DNA of 64,000 nt from Liopterus haemorrhoidalis (lineage: Eukaryota; Arthropoda; Insecta; Coleoptera; Dytiscidae). Position 1 is the first letter of the stretch. Each line of letters starts with the position of its first letter. The notes under the pieces are model-generated. The model saw nothing but the letters and a program-made list of their open reading frames with translations, was not told the DNA's origin and ran no database searches. A program made the translations under genes and the position numbers. Below, piece by piece: positions 41,109 to 52,274 of the stretch. Location: positions 6,858,279 to 6,922,278 of the forward strand of contig OZ020622.1 of the NCBI GenBank assembly GCA_963971575.1. The letters are read 5' to 3'.

Positions 41109-42620
41109 CGAGATTTACCTTTTAAGTTTTTACAAAAACTAAGAATGAAAAAAAAATTTTTTTTTTTGAACAAACTGTATTATTGATCTTCAAAATATGC
41201 GCCTTTAAGATTTATACACACTTACAGTAGGTGGGCGAATTATTAAGACAGCACACCCCCCCCCCTGTAATTTTCAAGTTTAAATGCATTTTGTGAAGAA
41301 TAAATCATTTTTCTTCTATATTCTAGTTGCTGGTATCATTATTATTTTAAAAAGCGGGAGATCGCCAAAGAAATCATCCCAACCAAGCGGCAATTTATAG
41401 AAACCCTTATCAGAGAGTGGCATCACAACCCCAATCTCCGACACAACGCAAAAGTCTGCATAGAAAGCATGCCCAAACGCCAGGAAGCCGCAATCGCAGC
41501 AAAGGGTGGCATTACAAAATATTAAGATTTTACTTAATTTGTTAAATTAACACTTTTTATACAAAAATAAATGATTATGAATAAGCAATTATGTCGTTTT
41601 ATATTCTAAATAAAGCACTCTAATGAATAAAAATAAATACGAGACCCAAAGCCACTTATTTCCTCATTAAATTCATTTGAAAATTACAAAAAATCTGCAC
41701 TGTCCCTAATAATTTGGCCACCCACTGTACATGCGTTAAAACCAATTCTCGAAACATTTTTTCCACTCTGAAGTTAGTATCTCAAAAACATGGTTTTCGA
41801 AGGCTTCAACAGCTTGAGGTGATGAAAATCGCTGTCCACGCATTTTTTGTTTGACATTGGGGAACAAAAAAAGTCATTAGGGGATAAATCAGGTGAATAC
41901 GGGCAATGAGACTTTAATTCGATGTTTTTCTCCTTCAAATAATCAATTGTTTGACATGTGGGAGCTTGATTTGTCATGATGAAGAATGATGCGACGTTTT
42001 TGGTTGTTTTTCCTGATTTTGTAGATGACTTCTGGCAAACATATTGTTGTATACCATTCAGTATTAACTGTTCTCCAATCATCTAAAGGAATGGTTGCGA
42101 CATGTTCAGTACAACTGAAGAAACAAACGTTTTCTTGAAAGTGCTTCGTGAACGAACAACTTTTGTGGGATTCGGTTCATCTTGGAAGACCTAAACAGTG
42201 GATTGTTGCTTAGTTTCCGGTTCATATAAATAAATCCAAGTTTGGTTACCTATAACGATATTGTATACGGATTTTGCAGTGCCTAGGGTGAATTTTTTTA
42301 GCATTCTCTTACACCAATCAACACGATCCCGTTTTTTGAGCTACGGTCAAATTATGCGGAATCCATCGGTTCATGCAAAATCGAATGTATAGCAGTCTGC
42401 GATATGCCAAAGGATGCCTTTATCTCACGGTAAGTCACATGCCAATATTCTTCAATCATTTTGCGCACAGCATCGATGTTTTTTTGAATCACAACCGATT
42501 TCGGTCAACCTTCACGAGATTCATCACTGATGGACGCACGATCACGACGAAATTCTGCAAACCAATTGTAAACAGTCCTTTCTGATGGTGCTTCATTAAC
42601 AACTTATTAGAAGCATACGC
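41109..42620 (-). pseudogene. Mariner element interrupted by a Tc1-like element
   Basis: The left terminus CGAGATTTACCTTTTAAG follows TA (41107-41108). On the minus strand SERTVYNW-like HTH residues, HDKSSSH (second Asp region), TIDYLKEKNIELKSHCPYSP and DLSPNDFFCSP (third Asp region) and WKKCFENWF (C-terminus) are visible. The mixture of frames shows many indels and stops. The right terminus is missing; from about 42700 another element begins. Sister fragment: 31993-32400. The C-terminal end of the gene is split by the Tc1-like element at 41225. Confidence 0.75.
41225..41727 (+). mobile_element. Tc1-like element, internally deleted (503 bp)
   Basis: Ends CAGTAGGTGGGCGAATTATT and the inverse of CAGTGGGTGGCCAAATTATT, flanked by TA (41223-41224 and 41728-41729). 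The + strand at about 41352-41525 reads AKEIIPTKRQFIETLIREWH, ESMPKRQEAAIAAKGGITKY, stop: the C-terminus of Tc1-type transposases (IxxEW...SMPxRxxAVIxAKGGxTKY). The DNA-binding and catalytic parts are deleted. A C10 run is at about 41257-41266. Confidence 0.85.
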
Positions 42621-42699
42621 TGTCACTATTACGAAAATTTTTGCGCTATAGTTTCAGAAAAATCCCCGTGTTACTATTGTACCCTGTTACTTTTTGCCC

Positions 42700-43050
42700 C
42701 GGTCTACCCTTAAATCGCGGGTAGACCCATTGATCAAGTTTCTCACTACAAATCTGAGGCACATTTTAAAAGGTGATTTCCCCATTTGCCTCAAGAGAAA
42801 GGTATTTGATCAATGTGTCTTACCAGTCTTTGCCTATGGTGCTGAGACTATCACCCTCACGCGAAAATCTGCAGAAAAATTGCAAGTTGCTCAAATATCG
42901 AAGGAGAGATGATTGGCGTTACACTTTTAGATCGAAAAACAAATTTGTGGATCAGACAGCAAACAAAATTTTGTGATATAAGAATTTCACGTCTGAAGCC
43001 TATATTCAGCAGTGGACGTCAATGGCTGATAAATGATGATAATGATGATT
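42700..43050 (+). pseudogene. RTE-type retrotransposon 3' end
   Basis: Reads LRHILKGDFPICLKRKVFDQ, CVLPVFAYGAETITLTRKSA, EKLQVAQ, a frame change, IGVTLLDRKTNLWIRQQTKF, and at the end EAYIQQWTSMADK, stop, followed by a (GAT/AAT) tail near 43030-43050. This is the C-terminal region of endonuclease-RT proteins of the RTE/craniofacial-development-protein-2-like group, with the segment between IRQQT and EAYIQQW mostly deleted. A small hairpin GGTCTACCC/GGGTAGACC lies at 42701-42727 at its left border. Confidence 0.75.
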
Positions 43051-43991
43051 TATTTTCACTGCAACCTTTGATCAGCAAGTTAAGCCACGTCAAGATTAGA
43101 CCTACTTTAACAATTTAAAACTTTAGTATCATCAGATTATAAGTACTGACTTAAAGAACTTTGTTATTTTTTCTTGCTTTACCGCCTTTAACAAATCATT
43201 TGTGGACGTATTATTTGTATTGTCTTTATTGCGGTGGTTTAGTGTCATTTTTTTACACCTTAAAAAAACTTCTTGGCTCCGTCTATGGATTTTAAAACTC
43301 AATCTTTCTGTGATATTTATGTATCAACATTGCTTTTTATAATACATTTTCTTTAACACAGTTTTATAGCGATCTGTTTCTTATCTGACCAGTAAAGATC
43401 CATACAATTTTTCTAACTCGCTGTTTTTGCCATTTACTTTTTTTTCTGGCATACTAATTTACGTTTATCTTATCGAAAAATCTTGCCTTATTTTCCCTTT
43501 TCATCCTTTTCCATTTTAGACAGCACTTTCTTGTCATGTTGTATTTGTTTATCTTTTTCAACAAAAAGCATTAAGAAAGTTTATGTATTATTGTCATTTT
43601 TAATACTTCTTGTAGTATTTAGTTCAGTGGTTTCTTCAGCTATTTGGATCTTTACCAAAATATTATATTATTTATTTTTTTATTTGGCTATTAATTTTAT
43701 TTATTACAAACATAGTTGTTTATTATCAACGTTTAACAAATTTTCAAAAAATTTCCCGACAACTAAAACATATTTTTATATTAAGAAATTTTGAAATAAA
43801 AACAATACACTTGCTGGTCGGCAAGAATGAAATTTGTAGTTAATAATATTGCCAACTTTAACAGCTTATTATTTGACATTGGCTAATATTTTACCGTTCT
43901 GTTTTTCTTGTTGGAAAGTTGCACATCTCGCCTGTTTAAAGAAATCATTGTATGCTCTAAAAAATATCAAAATCAATAAATATTGTTGAAA
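43051..43991. other. Unassigned T-rich sequence
   Basis: The + strand frame at 43483-43794 is T-rich hydrophobic chance sequence. No element recognised. Confidence 0.3.
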
Positions 43992-44535
43992 ATGGAACGG
44001 TCGGATATTCGCACTATTATGATGTATGAGTTATTACGTGGAACTACGGCATCGCAGACCACGTAAAACATTAATAGTGTATTTTGCTCTAGTGTTACTA
44101 CGCAGCAGACAATATCAAATTGGAACGCCAAATTTCGTACAAGTAACTTAAAAACCTGGCTCATCGATCACAGCAGAAATATACTGCAACCAACTGGACG
44201 AAATGATGCAAAGACTTAAAGAATAACAGCCTAGATTGGTCAACAAATCGACTCCTATCTTATTGCATGATAACGCTAGACCACACACTGCACAAATGAC
44301 TGTGGCAAAACTACAGGAATCGGAGTTGGAATTTCTTCACCATCCTCTATACTCACCAGATCTGGCCCCCACTGACTACCACTTCTTCCGCAATTTGAAC
44401 AACTTTTTAATAGGAAAACAGTTTAATTACGACAATGCTGTAAAACTGGCCTTCCAGGAATTCACTGACTCTCGTCCGCCAGGGTTTTATACTACCGGCC
44501 TGACAACCTGCCGCTTAAATGGCAAAAGTGTATAG
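43992..44535 (+). pseudogene. Mariner transposase remnant, DD34D type, internally deleted
   Basis: Starts MERSDIRTIMMYELLRGTTA, then TQQTISNWNAKFR (HTH), jumps to PGSSITAEIYCNQLDEMMQR, and continues LLHDNARPHTAQMTVAKL (second Asp), PLYSPDLAPTDYHFF (third Asp, 34 residues apart), and PGFYTTGL. The first Asp region between the HTH and PGSS is deleted and stops occur before 44236. From 44236 on the frame is open for 99 codons. Terminal repeats were not identified, so element borders are unknown. Confidence 0.8.
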
Positions 44536-44839
44536 ACAATATGAGTGCATACTTCGATAAAATAATTCTTTATATTTATAATTTATCAACCAACTTTGCC
44601 TTTTTTCTACAGATTTCATTCTTGACGACCTAATACAATAATTTTACATCCGATAATTCTGAACAAAATTCTCAATGCAATAATTATCGTACAACAAATC
44701 GTACGAGATTCAAATCGAGAAGTTGTATCGTGTACTACAGGAGGTCTTGCCATTTTCTTTCTTCTTTTATTATTAGTCTTTTACAGATTTCATTTTTTAA
44801 GTCAGCTGCTTGAATATTTAGGTCGAAGAGTGATTCCTC

Positions 44840-45062
44840 TTTGAAGTTAGAACTTTTGGGACACATAATGAGGAACCCAAATAAATATAGGTTCCTCCAG
44901 CTTATCATGAAAGGTAAAATTGAACCCAGTAGAGGGCCAGGTTGAAAAAGGACTTCGTGGCTCAAATATTTGCGACAGTAGTCCGAAAAATCCTCAATAG
45001 AGCTATTTGATGCCAATATAACTATGATAGTTAGAATCGCCAACATTCGCTAAGCAGATAGT
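44840..45062 (+). pseudogene. RTE-type retrotransposon C-terminus
   Basis: Reads KLELLGHIMRNPNKYRFLQL, IMKGKIEPSRGPG, stop, KRTSWLKYLRQ, stop, IELFDANITMIVRIANIR. This is the KLEYxGHxMR...GKIxGxRGPGRRRxSWLxNLRxW...ELFRAA...IANxR end of insect RTE-like proteins. It stops exactly at the mariner derivative at 45064; beyond that element the sequence ATCAGAATAAGAAG continues as the expected gene end. The antisense frame 44735-45046 is a shadow. Confidence 0.75.
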
Positions 45063-45063
45063 A

Positions 45064-45787
45064 CAAGGGATGTTTCCAAAGTTCTGGGAATTTAGTTATA
45101 ATTTTTATTATTTTGTTAATTTTCGTCAATATTATAATGTAGTTTTTCAACATAATCTCCATTTAACTGAATACATTTATCCCAACGATAAACTAATTTT
45201 TTTTAAGCCGTCCTCAACTTTTCTCGACAGCCTTCTCAACAGCCTTGGCACCCAGCGCGGCGAAACCTTGCTAACGCCCAAACAATCACGCAAGATGTCA
45301 TGAACTTATCGTGTACCTATTCCTAGGCGCACACTAATTTGACGAGTCATTCCTCTTTCAGTAGGTCTTCGACGGCAGTAATGTTTCTTTCATTTACCGA
45401 CATGATTGGGCGCCCACTGCGTGGATCGTCTTCTAGTGATGTTCTGCCGGTTTTAAAACGATCGATCCACCGATAAACAGTACTTTTGGATTCTGCAGAC
45501 TCACCAAATACTCCTTGCAGACGCTGAATAATTTCTGATGTTTTCACACCTTCTTTCCACAAAAAGAAAATTATTGCTCTTTGAGATTTTGCTACGTCTT
45601 CCATGGTTACAAAAACAGTGCTATGAAAACGCGTCTATATCAGTCGAACACCTAAATCAGACTGAACAATATTGCACTAGATAGTTGCATATACATGTCA
45701 AGACTTGTCTAGCACCAATAACATTGCCTATACATTCTGCGTAATTTAATTATAGCACAATTCCCAGAATTTAGGAAACATCCCTCG
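45064..45787 (-). mobile_element. Deleted mariner derivative (724 bp)
   Basis: Ends CAAGGGATGTTTCCAAAGTT and the inverse of CGAGGGATGTTTCCTAAATT, inverted similarity over about 30 bp, flanked by TA (45062-45063 and 45788-45789). About half the length of a full mariner; the middle of the transposase is missing. It is inserted in the tail of the RTE fragment at 44840. Confidence 0.85.
45116..45604 (-). pseudogene. Mariner transposase remnant, HTH joined to C-terminus
   Basis: Starts MEDVAKSQRAIIFFLWKEGV, continues IQRLQGVFGESAESKSTVYR, WIDRFKTGRTSLEDDPRSGR (both helix-turn-helix units and linker), then a frame change at about 45346, RGMTRQISVRLGIGT, stop, DILRDCLGVSKVSPRWVPRL, and a jump to YRWDKCIQLNGDYVEKLHYN, stop (45116). 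The whole DDE domain is deleted. The N-terminal 85 codons are open and would encode only the DNA-binding part. Confidence 0.85.
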
Positions 45788-45789
45788 TA

Positions 45790-46535
45790 CATCAGAATAA
45801 GAAGTTTTTCTTGCAGTGATTGTGCTAATGTACTTTTGGTTTATTTGTTTATTTGAGCAATACAAGCATAGACTTCTGCTCTATTATTTCACCCCTTTGT
45901 ACTCTTCTTAAAGCCCTTACAATGCCTCATAAACCAATTATATGCCAGGTATTATAATTAAGTTTTATAATTTCCTTATGTTCGATGTTAATATCGTTTC
46001 AATTTTATCTTTTCGTGTGAAACAATAAGGTGCAATTAATTGGGTACCAGCAGTTGGTGAGAATGCATTGAGCTTGTTAAGCCGTATAATTTCTAATATT
46101 AGCACTGCATTGCAAACAAAGGACAGCATTTAATTTACAGCTAATATAAGATTAATGCAGAGCACATACACTCGTATTTACTTGCTTCTATCAAAGCGAA
46201 TATCTCTGTACCACTAATTTACATAGCAAATATTACAACAAATAACTTAATGTATAATTGTGTTCTACGTTACTGTTTATTTTTTACATACCAAATTAGA
46301 ACTACATACGTCACAACATGGATTAAAAATTTATGTGAAGTGTGAATTTTCATATTTATGGCTTTCGTAGTTACTAGTAAGTGTGAAGACAGACAATTCT
46401 CTGCAGAAAGGAACCAAACTACAAAATAGGTCATATAAGCTGTTCTATTTTGTAAGAACAATCGAGATCTGGTTATTTTGGTGATTTTTATAGTGTATTG
46501 CTGACTTTTAGTAACTTGGTTATAACTTGGTTATG
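45790..46535. other. Unassigned sequence with a DINE-like terminus
   Basis: 46322-46385 (TATGTGAAGTGTGAATTTTC onward) resembles the terminal region of the DINE-like family. No gene. Confidence 0.35.
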
Positions 46536-46537
46536 TA

Positions 46538-47846
46538 CAAGGTGTCTCAAAAGAAATTTTATATTTGTGGATCGATTAAAAAAAAAGTAAGCCGTATATA
46601 GAAAAAATGTTTATTAATTATTAAAATACACTTTTTGGAGATTTATTTCTTAAAAATAATATCGTCTAAATGTAGACCCTCGCGTTCTCGGCACTCATTT
46701 AATCGAACAGTAAAATTACTTATGACGTCTCGGCAGGTGGACTCACGGATGGCTGCCATTTCGTGACGGATATTTTCTTTCAAATGCGCCAGTGAAGTCG
46801 GCTTATTGGCGTAAACTTTAGATTTAAGATAACCCCATAGGAGAAAGTCCATAGGGGTTAAATCTGGACTGCGTGGAGGCCAATTTATGTCACCTCTCCG
46901 GGAGATCAATTTGCCTGAGAAAATTTCACGAACACGTGGCAGAGACATATTGGACGTGCGTGAAGTTGCTCCGTCCTATTGGAACCATGTTCTTTGGTTA
47001 TAGCCAGGAAAGTTTTGCAGTTCAGGTACCAAGAAGTTGTCCAACATCTCCACATAACGCTCTGAATTCACTGTAACTGCACGACCCCTTTCGTCTTCAA
47101 AAAAGTAATGGCCGATAATTCCTCGCGCCGACATCGCAGCCCATACGGTCACTTTAGGCGAATGTAGGGGTTTCTGATGTTTGCGTTTCGGATTCGTTGC
47201 ACTCCACTAGCGGCAGTTCTGCTTATTTACGTGGCCATTAAGATCAAAATGAACTTCATCCGTAAACAAAATGTTGGTAAACGTTGAAAATCGCTCAATC
47301 ACCTGATTTACGAAATTAAGCCTCTGACTGGCAGCTTGGGGCTTTAATTCTTGCACCAATTGAATTTTGTAGGGGTGCAGCTTTAGGTCTTTTCGCATAA
47401 TGCGATGTAATGATGATCTATGCACATTTAAAGCACTTGCGCGCTTCCGAATTGAAAGGTTCGGGTCGTTACGAACAGACTGATTAACATTCTCCACGTT
47501 TTCTACCGTTCTTGATGACCTAGGTCGCCCGGATTTTGATTTATCCAGCGTTGTACTAGTCTCTTCAAACTTTTTAACCCAATGTCGAATGAGAGGAATG
47601 CTTGGCGCATCATTTAAGTGGCGAAAACCTCGAATACTGCAGAATTTTCTACGCGCTAGAGTCGCCGAATCACCGTTTTTGTAAAACTCTCGCACGCATA
47701 ACGCGCGGTCTGCTCCCGAGAAACGCTCCATAGCGACGGAATTCCCAAGAGCCAGGCTACCGATTGACATAACCCCCGCGCCCCTCGGATACGTTGCGTT
47801 TACGCAGTAAGCTAAATAAATATAAAATTTCTTTTGAGCCACCTTG
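46538..47846 (-). mobile_element. DD41D-type mariner element, copy 2 (1309 bp)
   Basis: Same termini as 13530-14840 (CAAGGTGTCTCAAAAGAAAT), flanked by TA (46536-46537 and 47847-47848). One terminus has a GAGCCACC variant of GAGACACC. Nearly the same length and about 97% identical by eye to copy 1. Confidence 0.95.
46643..47731 (-). pseudogene. DD41D mariner transposase with two stops
   Basis: Start MERFSGADRALCVREF at 47731; 362 codons as in copy 1. The first catalytic Asp is in LFTDEVHFDL, the second in an Asp-Gly-Ala directly after a stop, the third in LTPMDFLLWGY. In-frame stops are at 47207-47209 (after QNCR, where copy 1 has Tyr) and 46976-46978 (where copy 1 has Gln). These sites differ from the single stop of copy 1, so both copies decayed independently from an intact ancestor. 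No frameshift. Confidence 0.93.
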
Positions 47847-47848
47847 TA

Positions 47849-49004
47849 TTTACCACCTATTATTAATGCTCTGTATATATATATATTTTTTTATATTTCA
47901 ACATGCATTGTAACATTATATGTATATACGTAGATATCTGTTATTGGCTACACATTGTGGCTGTTGATATCTTATATGGAAAATAAATAAATAAATAAAT
48001 ATACGTATTTTTTTATATTATAAAAATGAATTATTCCCTAAATGAAACCTAATTACAACTTGTTCAGGATACAAGACTTTATAATTGCCCCTTGAACAAT
48101 CAAATTGCCCCCTTGTGGGGCGTGGGACCCACGTTGGGGAACAGCACTCTAGCGTTTTCAAACTCGTACTGACGGCGTATCACATGTTCGCCGCCCCTCC
48201 AAGTGCCGCGTCCCAAATATTGCCAAATCAAACGGTATGTTGCCAGTCCGGTTACTTAATTTACACAGCTCGTGTCAGTGACGAAGTATGTGTTATACCT
48301 ACTTGGTTTCACCTCAGAAACACTTGATACATTGTACAGACAACAGAATATCTAGAGAATAAATGTAAGTGCCCAGTTTGACAAAACCCTGTGTTACGGG
48401 TCGGCAGCCATATTCTCAAGGGAATGAAATTAAAGCCTCGCTTCATAAAATTCAAGAGGTATCCAGCGTCTTTTTATTGCGGTGGTCATACCATTTTTTG
48501 TGTAAAACTCCTCAAAGATGACAACAATAAACGGACTTAATGACACAAGAAAGAAACCAAGAAATAACAGTAGAATGAAAGTGTAATGGAGGAAATCTTA
48601 ATAATTTTTTCAAGAGACAAATAATCTACATTGTTTGCATAGTCAATTAAGCTATTTAGAATTCAACAATTTAAATTCTGTAGATGTTTTCTAACATATT
48701 CTTATTGCTAAGTGCCAAGGCTAATCACTATGATGGCCTTCTGACTTCAGAAAGTTGCTTTAAGCTTAGATGATGAAAATGGCCAACGTATTCTCAGCTT
48801 TTAATCTCAACAGAATTTCTACACTAAAGAAAATTGTTTTAACTTAAAAGAAACTTCTAACATTTACGTTTCAAATAAGTTTTAACAAATTAATGTAGAA
48901 TAATACAGAACAATATTAGTTAATTATATAGAATATACAGAATGAATAAGTTAAGTGGCGAATGAAGTTTCTTAAAACCATTAAGGATATTTTCCAAATT
49001 TATA
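47849..49004. other. Unassigned sequence
   Basis: Includes a short (AAAT)-type run near 47984 and a less AT-rich stretch at 48085-48270 (GTGGGGCGTGGGACCCACG) of unknown origin. No gene or defined element. Confidence 0.3.
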
Positions 49005-49019
49005 ATCCTATTGTTTCTA

Positions 49020-49515
49020 GAAATATATTCTTTATTCCCTAGGCCTTGCGGCGTTCAGGATGTTAGCATTTACAAAAAAATAAAAATAAAATAAAAAATA
49101 AAACAATCAATCCAAAAATACATAAAAATAACATCCAATACAATTTACATTTTACAATATTTTTTTTTCTCTTTTCTTTCTTCTTTCCGTTGCCCCTTCC
49201 TGTTATCCTTCCCCAATCTCCATCCTTCTTGCCTCTAATTCCTCGCCCACCTCTCCCCCCTTCCATCTTCGTGCAACAGGTCTAATGTGCTCCCCGACCA
49301 TACTGTCATCTCTCTACACCTCTTCGCGAGGTGCTCTATATCTTCCTCCTCCTCTCCGCACATCCTGCACATCTTATCCTCCTGTCTCCTCCAATATCTA
49401 TTTCCTCTCTCTGCATTCCCGCACCTTAGCCTCGCAATCCTCCTAACTCTCCCTCCTGACCTTCCTCTTTCTCCCCTAAAGTAGCTTGGTACCCCAAGAA
49501 TTCTGACCTCCTTAT
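49020..49515 (-). pseudogene. 5'-truncated non-LTR retrotransposon with 15-bp target duplication
   Basis: The minus strand reads VRRIARLRCGNAERGNRYWR, KMCRMCGEEEEDIEHLAKRC and REMTVWSGSTLDLLH, followed by a K/R-rich end. The CxxC...H...C pattern after RCGNxxRxNRYW is the C-terminal zinc-knuckle-like end of a group of insect LINE proteins. The 3' UTR ends CGCCGCAAGGCCTAGGGAAT, AAAGAATATATTTC. ATCCTATTGTTTCTA flanks the copy on both sides (49005-49019 and 49516-49530), a perfect 15-bp duplication. Only about 500 bp of the 3' end inserted. Confidence 0.8.
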
Positions 49516-49599
49516 ATCCTATTGTTTCTAAATTTTAGTGGTTGTTATATTTGTTTATTAGATAATTTTCAACGTTCATGACGTGCATACATTAACAAC

Positions 49600-50135
49600 A
49601 TGGCTCTTTGGCAACCATTTGATTTTGAAGAAATTCCTAATTTCTGAAATGAAAATTGTGAATCTGTGCAATGTGATTTGGAGTGCGAAAATGTGGACGT
49701 TGGCGTGGAATGCGAAAATGTGGACGTGGATACTAAAGAAAAATGTCATTTGTCAGAAGATTGCAAAGTTCTGATACTGAACATTTATAAAAAGTTAGTT
49801 TCGGAAGGTAATGACAACCAATACTTAGAACTGCGCAATGAACTAGTGTTTCACACAGAACAATTCAACGTATCAATGTTCGTGGCAAAAATCAGCAACG
49901 AAAACGACCGGATTTACAAGTTTTCAAGAAAGTAGATAGTTTTATGTCTAAAACAATAATAAATAAAATATACTACTTTTATTCGAAAAATATAGTGCCA
50001 ACTGTACATCCTTTAATAAAAAAGTTGGAAGAAGACGGAATAGAATTTCCATACAAAGTTAGCCATATGTATAATTATTTGAAGTTGCAAAAAAGAATGG
50101 TTTTTGTTTGTGCAAATTTGAAGTATTTAATATAG
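49600..50135 (+). pseudogene. N-terminal fragment of a Tc/mariner-like transposase
   Basis: From MALWQPFDFEEI at 49600 a stop follows early, then CKVLILNIYKKLVSEGND, ENDRIYKFSRK, stop, and in another frame NKIYYFYSKNIVPTVHPLIK, KLEEDGIEFPYKVSHMYNYL, KLQKRMVFVCAN. The pattern VxNVYxxL...FxRKVxxFYxxxEIPTxxxLLxxL...F...TxYxLLKxLxFxYxKR is the DNA-binding region of a transposase group frequent in aphids and other insects. The DDE part is absent. A duplicated GCGAAAATGTGGACG at 49684 and 49711 is visible. Confidence 0.5.
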
Positions 50136-50204
50136 ACTATAAAGACTTTAAAACAAAACGATTTTTAAAAATACCTGTATTTATAATTTAAATATAGCTA
50201 GCCT

Positions 50205-51360
50205 AAAGTATCATTCACAGTTCATGTTTTAGTAGATAGTACGTAATTCATAGTGTTAATGTTAACGCATAACAATGTTAGTTCTACACAAATTCGTATA
50301 AGCATTCATAGCTCTAATTTAGTGGATAAGCGTAAAAAAATATTTAACGCATAATGTTAAAAGTTTGTATATCTCAAACTTCTGACATTAACATTAACAT
50401 TAAAACACCGACAACTGTCAAAATGAAGGAATATATTATACTTGAAATTCGAATAAGACTTGTGGATGCAGCTTGTGACATAATTATTAGTAAAAATGTT
50501 GAAACTAATATTGAAAAATAGATGTGAAGTGAGAATTTTTACATATTTCAGGGTTTCGCAGATATACAGTGATGCATTTCAAAATAGACGAATATATTAT
50601 ACAGGAAATTCTAAAAAGATTTGTGGCTGCAGTTTATGATGTGCTAATTAATAAATGTGTTGAATCTAATAAAAAATTGATGTGAATTTTCACATATTTT
50701 TGTGTTTTTCAGGTATCTAGTACCCAAGTTAGAGCAGCTATATGTGTGAAACATTATTTTTTTTGCGGTAATAAGTTCAAAATGAACAATATTTTGAAAA
50801 TAATGTACCGTTTGTTATTCTATGTACTAAGAGCTTTTCCTTAAAATACAACATGAACTTTTAAAATAAAATATGTATTTTTTCAACAATAAAAAAATTA
50901 ATCTGACAAAAATTCCTTTTGAACTATTTTGGTTTCCATCAATGTACATTATTGAGATTTTTTTCAGATTTTTAGACCAACTCTTCTGGGAAACAGAGTG
51001 GAAACAAAAGTTAACTTTTTTTTTTGAAATCAAAAAGTTAGGTTAGAGTGAGTAGCTTCAGAAACATTATAGTTATTTTATTTAATAATTAACTTAATAA
51101 ATATTATTTTGGTTCTTTTTAGAAGTACATTAATAAAAAAAACAATACATATATTTAATAACAAGATATTTTTATTATAAATTGTTTAGTAATTTCTATT
51201 GCGTGTAGATGTCAGCTAGATCGATTTATCTATTAAAACATGAGCTATGAATGGTACCAAAGTGTTGTGACTAGCCACTAACATTATCCATTAACATTAT
51301 GCACTATGAATTACGTACTATCTATTAAAACATGAGCTGTGAATGATACTTAAGCCTGAT
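50205..51360. mobile_element. Large inverted-repeat (foldback-like) element
   Basis: AAGTATCATTCACAGYTCAT and the following TTTTARTAGATAGTACGTAA begin the left arm at 50211 and occur inverted at the right end (to about 51355). The arms pair over 75 bp or more, then a second internal copy of ATTCATAGCTCATG follows in the right arm. The interior contains diverged DINE-like pieces (50522-50570 and 50825-51010). No transposase. The target duplication is unclear. Confidence 0.55.
50825..51010 (-). mobile_element. Diverged DINE-like fragment inside the foldback element
   Basis: Blocks TCTGACAAAAATTCCTTTT, ATTATTGAGATTTTTTTCAG, ATTTTTAGACCAACTCTTCT and GGGAAACAGAG follow the order of the family core (inverse of GTAGCCCAGATGG and TCTGAAAAAATTC). 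Strongly diverged. Confidence 0.45.
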
Positions 51361-52274
51361 AAAAATGTGAAGGAATGTCATGTGAGTATATATAGTTCAT
51401 TCTAAATAGCATATAAGAAAACACGTTTATTTTAAATAATTATTACGGTTCTGGCAACTATTTTTAACAGAACCATAAACTGAGCAGGTATAATGGTTAT
51501 GTTATCAGTCGTTATTGGAATCAGCCATTTCATTTTGGAAATACTATAGCACTACATGCCACTACCGTCGTTTTATTTCAGTCCTGGAACATAGGAAGAA
51601 AGCTTTTGGCTCCTACGTACTACTTACTACATTCTGAAAGGTACAACAATTCAAGCATTTTCCTTTTATTTGTGGAAATAAAAATATAATTACTTTTAGG
51701 AATATCTCCAATCTTCTTTTCCAGAATCCTTTTGGAACATTATTCGCTCAAGTTGACTGGAATAACTTGAATTCTTTGTAACATCCTATTATTTTTATTT
51801 AATTTTGTGTCCCAGCAGGCAGGAAGAATAACGAAAATAATGAAAGAAAACCTACATTTAACGATCTCTTTTTTAACAAAAACATGCTTAATCAACTATA
51901 ATAAAGACAATTTTTTTTATAAAAATGTTTGTCTTATTTTAAATTACGATATTATTTTATTTTTATCAAAAAAGTAATGTCGTAGATTTTAAACTTGTAA
52001 GAATTTTGCTTCTCTAAGCCAAAGTTCAAAGTTAAATCCTTTTAAAACCATTCAGCAAAGACCAAAAGAACTAATTTCATATCTATAGTTTTCAATTCAG
52101 TTGAACATTGAAAATATTTCAGATGAAAATAAAATTTAATGTACAAAAAGATCAGAAGTTGATTGTATTGATGCAACCTTGAAACTTACCTCCAGCTTTC
52201 TGACCTAATTTTGTTTAAAAATTTGAATTGATAAAGATAATACCTGAAATATTGGAAAATGATAAATCATGATT
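51361..52274. other. Unassigned AT-rich sequence
   Basis: No gene recognised. Confidence 0.3.

Noticed and set aside
42701..42727. Transcription terminator-like hairpin GGTCTACCC/GGGTAGACC
   Set aside because: Terminator hairpins are not meaningful in this eukaryotic context; probably chance at an element border.
43483..43794. 103-codon hydrophobic frame, possible membrane protein
   Set aside because: T-rich DNA yields F/L/I-rich chance frames; no conserved motif, no supporting neighbour. Same for 36661-36897 and 30375-30569.
44735..45046. 103-codon minus-strand frame
   Set aside because: Antisense to the RTE-type C-terminus, which has clear family motifs on the plus strand.
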